Source of the DNA: Erysipelotrichaceae bacterium
GTDB lineage: Bacteria; Bacillota_I; Bacilli_A; Erysipelotrichales; Erysipelotrichaceae
Assembly (NCBI GenBank): GCA_017620435.1
Contig: JAFZQL010000132.1
Location: forward strand, 1 to 11,142
Direction of reading: 5' to 3'
DNA: 11,142 bases
Shown here: one piece after another, positions 6,651 through 11,142 of the stretch
Position numbering within the stretch: position 1 is the first letter of the stretch
Layout of the letters: the number at the start of each line of letters is the position of its first letter
Program-made: the position numbers and the translations under genes
The notes under the pieces: model-generated
The model's input: only the letters and a program-made list of their open reading frames with translations
Database searches by the model: none
Told to the model about the DNA's origin: nothing

Positions 6651-6798
6651 AAGTTTTCTCCTCCTTAAGTAAGTACAGGTGTAAATCATTATCAGGTGTG
6701 TCCGTATTCGATTTTCATTCATAGCGCTGAACTACTCATCTCCATGTGGTACTGACGCATGACTGATAACTTTACATGCTGCTATAAAATTTATGTGC
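6651..6798 (-). promoter_or_regulatory. rpsD mRNA leader, candidate S4-binding pseudoknot
   Basis: From the predicted start near 6798 to the rpsD ATG there are about 148 nt with no other gene. Pairings seen by eye on the minus strand are an 8-bp outer stem (6788-6781 with 6725-6718, one G-U pair), an inner hairpin GCATG/CATGC (6779-6775 with 6761-6757), and a 7-bp perfect match between that hairpin's 13-nt loop (TTATCAG, 6769-6763) and CTGATAA (6695-6689). The last pairing crosses the outer stem and so makes a pseudoknot ending about 20 nt before the Shine-Dalgarno site. Autogenous repression by S4 through a structured leader is established for B. subtilis rpsD; applying it here is inference. 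A direct repeat ACACCTG occurs at 6699-6693 and 6682-6676. Confidence 0.6.
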
Positions 6799-6804
6799 TC
6801 CATT

Positions 6805-6833
6805 ATTATCCCAAATAGATGCCGGTAAGTCAA
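6805..6833 (-). promoter_or_regulatory. Sigma-A-type promoter of rpsD
   Basis: Minus-strand TTGACT (6833-6828), a 17-bp spacer, and GATAAT (6810-6805) preceded by TGG, which gives a TGn extended -10. This is close to consensus and is the best promoter in the window, fitting a highly expressed ribosomal protein gene. The expected start is near 6798. Its -35 box directly abuts that of the ezrA promoter. Confidence 0.82.
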
Positions 6834-6862
6834 TTGAAAAATGCCTCTTTTAATAGTAAAAT
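6834..6862 (+). promoter_or_regulatory. Sigma-A-type promoter of the ezrA operon
   Basis: TTGAAA (6834-6839), a 17-bp spacer, and TAAAAT (6857-6862). The -10 ends 8 nt before the ezrA ATG at 6871, so the start point is expected at about 6869-6871 and the mRNA would be leaderless or nearly so. The 30 nt before the ATG contain no Shine-Dalgarno site. Of the four start-proximal promoters here, this one has the best -35. Confidence 0.7.
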
Positions 6863-6870
6863 GAACCTGT

Positions 6871-8577
6871 ATGGACAAGAAAACGATGTATATAATAGCC
6901 GGCGCTGCGGCGGCGGTGATCCTGTTGATTTCCATTCTCATAGCGGTCAGAAGATCGCAAAAGAAGAAACTCAAGAAGCTGCTGGATGAACTCTATGTCC
7001 GTTTTAATGCGCTTAAGACTGTTCCTTTGGCATTTAAACTGAACAAGGCGCAGACCATGGCAAAACGCAACGAAGAGACTGCGGCTTCCGTTCAGGAATA
7101 CTATACCCGTTATGAAGAAGTAGAGAAACATATCTCGCAGATCCAGGATCTGCTGAATGATGTCGAAGACGGACTGAATATCAGAAAACGCAAGGAAGCT
7201 CTGGAATCCCTGCGTATCGCTTCCGAAAACATGGATGACTGTGAGAAGGAAGTGAAGAAGATCAACGAATTCCTGGAAGAGTTCTCCAAAAAAGAGAATG
7301 AACAGCGGGAATATTCCTCTGAACTGAAAGAAAAATACCGTGTCGTAAAGACGACGATTAACAAGAATTCTCAGCTGCTTTCCATTTCTTATGACGGTTT
7401 TGTCGGAAAGCTGGAAGAGTGCGAGAGACTTTTCTCCTCTTCGGAAGAAGCGATGTATGCCTCGGATTACGGTTCTGCCCAGATCGATCTGGAAAAGATC
7501 GAAGCTCTTCTGGAAGAGATCAAGAGCAGCGCCAATGCCGTACCGAAACTGATTAAGGACGTCAAGGGCGTACTTCCTTTAATGCTGGATGAGACCAGAA
7601 GAGAAACGGCGCTGACCAGGCAAAGAGGTGTCTACATCGATCATCTGGATGTCGACAACCGGCTGAAACAGATCGAGGATAATCTGAATGCCGATCTGAA
7701 AAACATCATGACGGCGCAGCTGGAAGGCGTAAAGGAAGATACCGAGAATTCCAAGAATATCCTGAATGAACTGAATGAGAGTCTGGCGGCAGAGAATCAT
7801 TCTTTCCGGCAGGCAAAAGAAACCAACGACAAGGCTTATGAACATATTCTGGATATGGAAAAAGTCGAGAATTATGTCCGGATTGCCTATGACAAGGATT
7901 CGGCCCGTTTCGGAATGGAAGACCTGAAAGATTTCCTCAAACAGAAAAGGGACAGTATCGAAAAATACAAGAAAGAATACGGGATCATCAGCGGTGATCT
8001 GGGAAGCTGCGACAGACCTGCTTCCGCGATCCTGGAAGAAGCGGAAAAACTCAGCAGCGATGTCGAGGCGGACATGAAGACGCTGTATTCCTACAAGACG
8101 ATGATCGATAAGACGACGGACGGCGAGTCCAGAGCCTTGAGCCAGCTTACGAAACTCCAGCTGGTCGTATCCGAAGTAGAGACAAAACTGGCGGAATACG
8201 CTCTTCCGACGATCGATGAATCCTACAAGGAAGATCTGTCAAAGGCCCGCGGATATATCCAGGAACTGAAAGAAATGACCTCGCAGATCCCGATCAACAT
8301 CGATGAACTGAACGCTCTGCTAAACCAGGCGATCGATTTCATCTACCGTTTCTACAACAACATCAACAATATCGTAGGCATGAGTATCATGGTGGAAAAT
8401 GCCATCGTATTCGGAAACAAGTACCGTTCCACTTATCCGGAGATCGACAGGGAGCTTTCCAAAGCGGAGTTCCAGTATCTCAACGGCGAGTATACCAAGG
8501 CACTAAAGACGGCGATCTCCTGCATGGAGACGCTGTTCCCGGAGAATGCCGATGAAAAGATCATGGAGAATTCCTGA
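6871..8577 (+). CDS. ezrA: EzrA, septation ring formation regulator
   Basis: This 568-residue protein is EzrA, a membrane-anchored negative regulator of FtsZ ring formation that also links the ring to cell-wall synthesis (B. subtilis protein 562 residues). It has a short N-terminal stretch, one transmembrane helix at about 6-26 followed by RRSQKKK (the rest lies in the cytoplasm), then a long acidic and basic alpha-helical body that fits the spectrin-like repeats of the family. The C-terminal patch needed for septal localisation (QNR motif in B. subtilis) is represented by FGNKYRSTYPE (514-524), with the Gln replaced by Phe and Arg by Lys. It lacks a Shine-Dalgarno site and starts next to its promoter. 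Its stop overlaps the iscS ATG (TGATG). The order ezrA, cysteine desulfurase, thiI matches Bacillus closely. Confidence 0.95.
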   Translation: MDKKTMYIIAGAAAAVILLISILIAVRRSQKKKLKKLLDELYVRFNALKTVPLAFKLNKAQTMAKRNEETAASVQEYYTRYEEVEKHISQIQDLLNDVEDGLNIRKRKEALESLRIASENMDDCEKEVKKINEFLEEFSKKENEQREYSSELKEKYRVVKTTINKNSQLLSISYDGFVGKLEECERLFSSSEEAMYASDYGSAQIDLEKIEALLEEIKSSANAVPKLIKDVKGVLPLMLDETRRETALTRQRGVYIDHLDVDNRLKQIEDNLNADLKNIMTAQLEGVKEDTENSKNILNELNESLAAENHSFRQAKETNDKAYEHILDMEKVENYVRIAYDKDSARFGMEDLKDFLKQKRDSIEKYKKEYGIISGDLGSCDRPASAILEEAEKLSSDVEADMKTLYSYKTMIDKTTDGESRALSQLTKLQLVVSEVETKLAEYALPTIDESYKEDLSKARGYIQELKEMTSQIPINIDELNALLNQAIDFIYRFYNNINNIVGMSIMVENAIVFGNKYRSTYPEIDRELSKAEFQYLNGEYTKALKTAISCMETLFPENADEKIMENS

Positions 8578-9692
8578 TGAAAGTATATCTTGATGCGGTT
8601 TCTACGACTTCGCTTCATCCGGAAGTGAAAGAAACGTATAAGAAGCTGCTGGATGATTATTACTGCAATAGCGACGCATTATACGACGATGGCGTCGTTA
8701 TTTATGATATGCAGGAGAAGTCCAGAGACATTCTGTGTTCATTGCTGGGCGTAAGAAAAAACGAATTGATTTTTACGTCCGGTGCATCGGAAGCCAATTC
8801 TCTGGCCATCAAAGGATACTGCTTCAGACATCCTGAGAGAAAGCATCTGATCACTTCGATCTATGAACATTCCTCTGTCTACAATTCATTTAGACAGCTG
8901 GAAGAAGACTTCGGATACGAGGTGACATACCTCTATCCCGATGAGCGTGGGCACATTACACCGGAACAGGTGGCTTCTTTCCTGCGTGATGACACGGCGC
9001 TGGTTTCGATCATGGCCGTAAACAACGAGATCGGTGCAGTCAATGATACCGCAGCTATCGCCGAAGTCGTAAAGAAACATCACGGAACCTGTTTCCACAG
9101 CGATATCACCCAGGCTTTAGGTAAGATCGATCTGGATCTGCACCAGACGGATATGGCATCCTTTTCAGCTCATAAGATACACGGACTGAAAGGAAGCGGC
9201 GCTCTGATCAAAAAGGAACACATCGAACTGCTTCCGATCATTTCCGGCGGTCAGCAGGAGTTTTCCTTAAGAGGAGGAACATCCAACGCCTTGACCAATA
9301 TCGTTCTGGCTAAGACATTAAGGATCGCCTTAGAGAACAAAGACAGATATCACGATCATCTTCTCCATCTGCATGATGTTCTGCTGGAAGGTCTGAAAGA
9401 CATTGCGAAAATCAACTATGAGGGCGGTCTGATTTCCCTGGTGAATATCTCTACGCCTATCCCTTCCGAAGTGCTGCTGAATGCCTTGAACGGAAAAGGG
9501 ATCATGGTGTCATCCAAGTCGACCTGCGGATCAAGAGAAAACGAACCGAACAGAACCTTAAGAAGCATGCATATCGATGAAGATCATGCGATCAGAGTAT
9601 CGTTTGACTATACCAATACCGAAGAAGAAGTGCAGTATTTTATCGACTGCCTGAAGGAGATCCTGAACCAGTATGCCAGAATTGCTTTATGA
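8577..9692 (+). CDS. NifS/IscS-family cysteine desulfurase (NifZ-like, partner of ThiI)
   Basis: This 371-residue PLP enzyme removes sulfur from L-cysteine as a persulfide. The gene next door indicates that the main acceptor is ThiI for 4-thiouridine in tRNA, as for NifZ in B. subtilis. Visible features are the N-terminal YLDAVSTTSLHPEV (YLDNAATTP in relatives), GASEANSLAIKG (69-80), EHSS with the ring-stacking His98, HSDITQ with Asp176 and Gln179, SAHKIHG with the PLP Lys200, GGTSN (233-237) and the active-site Cys317 in SSKSTCGSRENEP. The loop around this Cys differs from the SSGSACTS of IscS, as expected for specialised NifS paralogues. GGAGAA lies 6 nt before the ATG, which overlaps the ezrA stop by one base; the 3' end overlaps thiI by 20 nt. 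Confidence 0.92.
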   Translation: MKVYLDAVSTTSLHPEVKETYKKLLDDYYCNSDALYDDGVVIYDMQEKSRDILCSLLGVRKNELIFTSGASEANSLAIKGYCFRHPERKHLITSIYEHSSVYNSFRQLEEDFGYEVTYLYPDERGHITPEQVASFLRDDTALVSIMAVNNEIGAVNDTAAIAEVVKKHHGTCFHSDITQALGKIDLDLHQTDMASFSAHKIHGLKGSGALIKKEHIELLPIISGGQQEFSLRGGTSNALTNIVLAKTLRIALENKDRYHDHLLHLHDVLLEGLKDIAKINYEGGLISLVNISTPIPSEVLLNALNGKGIMVSSKSTCGSRENEPNRTLRSMHIDEDHAIRVSFDYTNTEEEVQYFIDCLKEILNQYARIAL

Positions 9693-10878
9693 TCATATCG
9701 TGGTCCGGTATGGTGAACTTTCTACCAAGGGAAAGAACCGGAAGGAATTCACCAGACAGCTGACCCAGAATATCCGCAGAAGACTGAAAGATTATCCGCA
9801 GCTGACCTACAACATGCTGCACGACGGTCTGTTTATAAAACTCAACGGAGAAGACTACGAACAGATCAGAAAGGATCTGAAAGATGTTTTCGGCTACAGT
9901 TATTTTGCCGGTGCAGTTCGCGTTGCAAAAGATCTGGAAGAAGTGAAGAAAACAACGCTGCTGCTGGCTCAGAAAAACAGCGGTGTGAAGACCTTTAAGG
10001 TCGCGACAAAAAGACACGACAAGTCTTTCCCGCAGCGTTCCGACGACATCAACCGGGCGGTAGCCGGAAATATCCTGCACAATACGGATCTGACTGTTGA
10101 TGTTCATGATCCTGAACTGATGCTGTATGTTTCTGTTGACAAGGATTTCATCTATGTCATGGATGAGAAGGTGAAGGGACCGGGAGGTTATCCTACCGGG
10201 ATCAACGGTACAGCCATGGTGATGATGTCGGGAGGCATCGATTCTCCGGTCGCAGCCTATCTGACGATGAAGAGGGGGCTGAAGATCGAATGCATTCATT
10301 TTGCTTCAGAGCCGTATACTTCCAGACAGGCCCTGGAGAAAGTACTGTCCCTGGCCAGAAAGCTTTCCGTATCCCAGGAAGAGATCAACGTCCATATTAT
10401 TCCGTTTACCAGGCTGCAGCTTGCCATATACAAGAATGTCGATGAACCATACTGCATCACCATCATGCGCAGGATGATGTACCGGATCGCCGATCGGATC
10501 TGCAAGGAAAGAAAGATCGGTATCATCGCCAACGGCGAGTCGATCGGGCAGGTCGCATCGCAGACGCCGGAATCCATTTCCGTGATCGGCAAGGTCGCCG
10601 ATACGCTGATTCTGAGGCCGTTATGTATGATGGATAAACTGGAGATCATCGATATCGCCAAGAGGATCGATACCTATGAGACCAGTATCCTTCCATATGA
10701 GGACTGCTGCACCATCTTCGATCCGAAGAATCCGGTCACGAAACCGAAAGAAGACAGATGCCTGCACTATGAAGAGAGATTTGATTATGAAAATCTGATC
10801 AAGGAGTGTATCGATATGCATGAGATCGTTAAAGTAAGTTATAGAGAGAAGGGAAAAGTAGATGAATCAATATTCTAG
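9673..10878 (+). CDS. thiI: ThiI, tRNA 4-thiouridine synthase (tRNA sulfurtransferase)
   Basis: This 401-residue enzyme adenylates U8 of tRNA and replaces its oxygen with sulfur; in some bacteria it also passes sulfur to thiamine synthesis. It has a ferredoxin-like N-terminal domain and THUMP domain (about 1-165, starting YDHIVVRYGELSTKGKNR), then a PP-loop ATPase with SGGIDS (186-191), NGESIGQVASQT (288-299) and the conserved DCCTIFDPKNPVTKP (344-358) containing the sulfur-handling Cys345. There is no C-terminal rhodanese domain, unlike E. coli ThiI (482 residues) but like the Bacillus form, so the adjacent desulfurase probably donates sulfur directly. The AAGGAGA at 9654-9660 supports the ATG at 9673, with slightly long spacing. 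It overlaps both neighbours, so it is co-translated with them. Confidence 0.96.
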   Translation: MPELLYDHIVVRYGELSTKGKNRKEFTRQLTQNIRRRLKDYPQLTYNMLHDGLFIKLNGEDYEQIRKDLKDVFGYSYFAGAVRVAKDLEEVKKTTLLLAQKNSGVKTFKVATKRHDKSFPQRSDDINRAVAGNILHNTDLTVDVHDPELMLYVSVDKDFIYVMDEKVKGPGGYPTGINGTAMVMMSGGIDSPVAAYLTMKRGLKIECIHFASEPYTSRQALEKVLSLARKLSVSQEEINVHIIPFTRLQLAIYKNVDEPYCITIMRRMMYRIADRICKERKIGIIANGESIGQVASQTPESISVIGKVADTLILRPLCMMDKLEIIDIAKRIDTYETSILPYEDCCTIFDPKNPVTKPKEDRCLHYEERFDYENLIKECIDMHEIVKVSYREKGKVDESIF

Positions 10879-11142
10879 CAGAAGGGAAAAAGTCATTAAG
10901 TCGCTGCAGACCAATGCCGCTGTGATGCTGTTTTCCGGAAAGGCACCGATGCGTTCCGAAGACGAAGCCTATGATTTTTCCGTGAATCGCAACTTTTATT
11001 ATCTGACCGGTCTTGACCGGGAAGACATGGTTTTACTGATGTATACGATGGATGGCACAGTCAGAGAGATGCTGTTCATTCTTCCGTATGATGAAAAGCT
11101 TGCCAGATGGGTAGGCGGCAGAATGTCCAAAGAAGAAGCTTC
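10862..11142 (+). CDS. Xaa-Pro aminopeptidase (aminopeptidase P), N-terminal part only
   Basis: The frame is open from ATG 10862 to the window edge, giving 93 residues of an incomplete protein. It reads as the aminopeptidase P N-terminal domain (creatinase-like fold): MNQYSSRREKVIKSL, then SGKAP (25-29), an Asp/Phe-containing YDFSVNRNFYYLTGL (37-51), and FILPYDEKLARWVG further on. The C-terminal pita-bread metallopeptidase domain, which would remove N-terminal residues preceding proline using two Mn ions, lies beyond the window, so activity cannot be judged. The start is preceded by GAAGGG about 8 nt upstream and overlaps the thiI end by 17 nt in a different frame, which makes it the fourth member of the ezrA operon. 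A creatinase or prolidase relative remains possible. Confidence 0.85.
   Translation, partial: MNQYSSRREKVIKSLQTNAAVMLFSGKAPMRSEDEAYDFSVNRNFYYLTGLDREDMVLLMYTMDGTVREMLFILPYDEKLARWVGGRMSKEEA

Noticed and set aside
6651..6722. 24-residue N-terminal extension of S4, or a leader peptide, starting at ATG 6722
   Set aside because: S4 proteins start with MAR-TGP, and a strong Shine-Dalgarno site marks the ATG at 6650. The extension overlaps the structured leader and has no ribosome binding site of its own.
9640..10299. 219-residue minus-strand open frame opposite thiI
   Set aside because: It is antisense to the THUMP and PP-loop regions of ThiI. The His- and Ile-rich translation is typical of a reverse-complement shadow.
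1..11142. Search for a mobile element, CRISPR array, phage gene, defence system, tRNA or attachment site
   Set aside because: Coding density is very high, every sizeable frame belongs to a housekeeping family, and I saw no spaced direct repeats, transposase or integrase motifs, or tRNA-like cloverleaf in the few short spacers.

Overview
The window is a compact block of housekeeping genes from a low- to mid-GC Gram-positive bacterium (Bacillota). The evidence is the rapZ-yvcK-whiA cluster, an EzrA-type division regulator next to a cysteine desulfurase and a rhodanese-less ThiI, and Shine-Dalgarno sites of the AAGGAGG type. The gene mix would suit an Erysipelotrichia-like lineage, but that placement is inference and I hold it loosely. 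I see no mobile element, CRISPR array, phage gene, tRNA or rRNA.

Layout. On the plus strand, positions 2-4605 hold the 3' end of uvrB, a YczE-family membrane protein, rapZ, yvcK, whiA and a short-chain dehydrogenase, tightly packed (23-nt overlap, 33-nt gap, 4-nt overlap, 1-nt overlap, 3-nt gap). They meet rlmA (minus strand, 4606-5376) head-on, with the two stop codons touching. rlmA and gmk (5411-5977) diverge from a 34-bp spacer. gmk and rpsD (minus strand, 6045-6650) converge on two intrinsic terminators. rpsD and the ezrA operon diverge from a 220-bp region, the largest non-coding stretch here. The ezrA-iscS-thiI-pepP operon fills the rest, with overlaps of 1, 20 and 17 nt; pepP runs off the end.

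How the genes fit together. RapZ, YvcK and WhiA form the classic Gram-positive envelope and metabolism control cluster. EzrA restrains FtsZ ring formation. IscS and ThiI are a sulfur donor and acceptor pair for 4-thiouridine in tRNA. RlmA, S4 and Gmk serve the ribosome and the GTP supply.

The genes themselves are ordinary. The interesting material is regulatory. Four genes (rapZ, rlmA, gmk, ezrA) have a -10-like hexamer ending only 6-8 nt before the ATG and no Shine-Dalgarno site, which suggests leaderless mRNAs. Most downstream operon genes and rpsD have clear Shine-Dalgarno sites. rpsD has a strong extended -10 promoter and a leader of about 148 nt that can form a hairpin whose loop pairs with a downstream segment, a plausible S4-binding pseudoknot. 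I found no candidate for a wholly new biological system.
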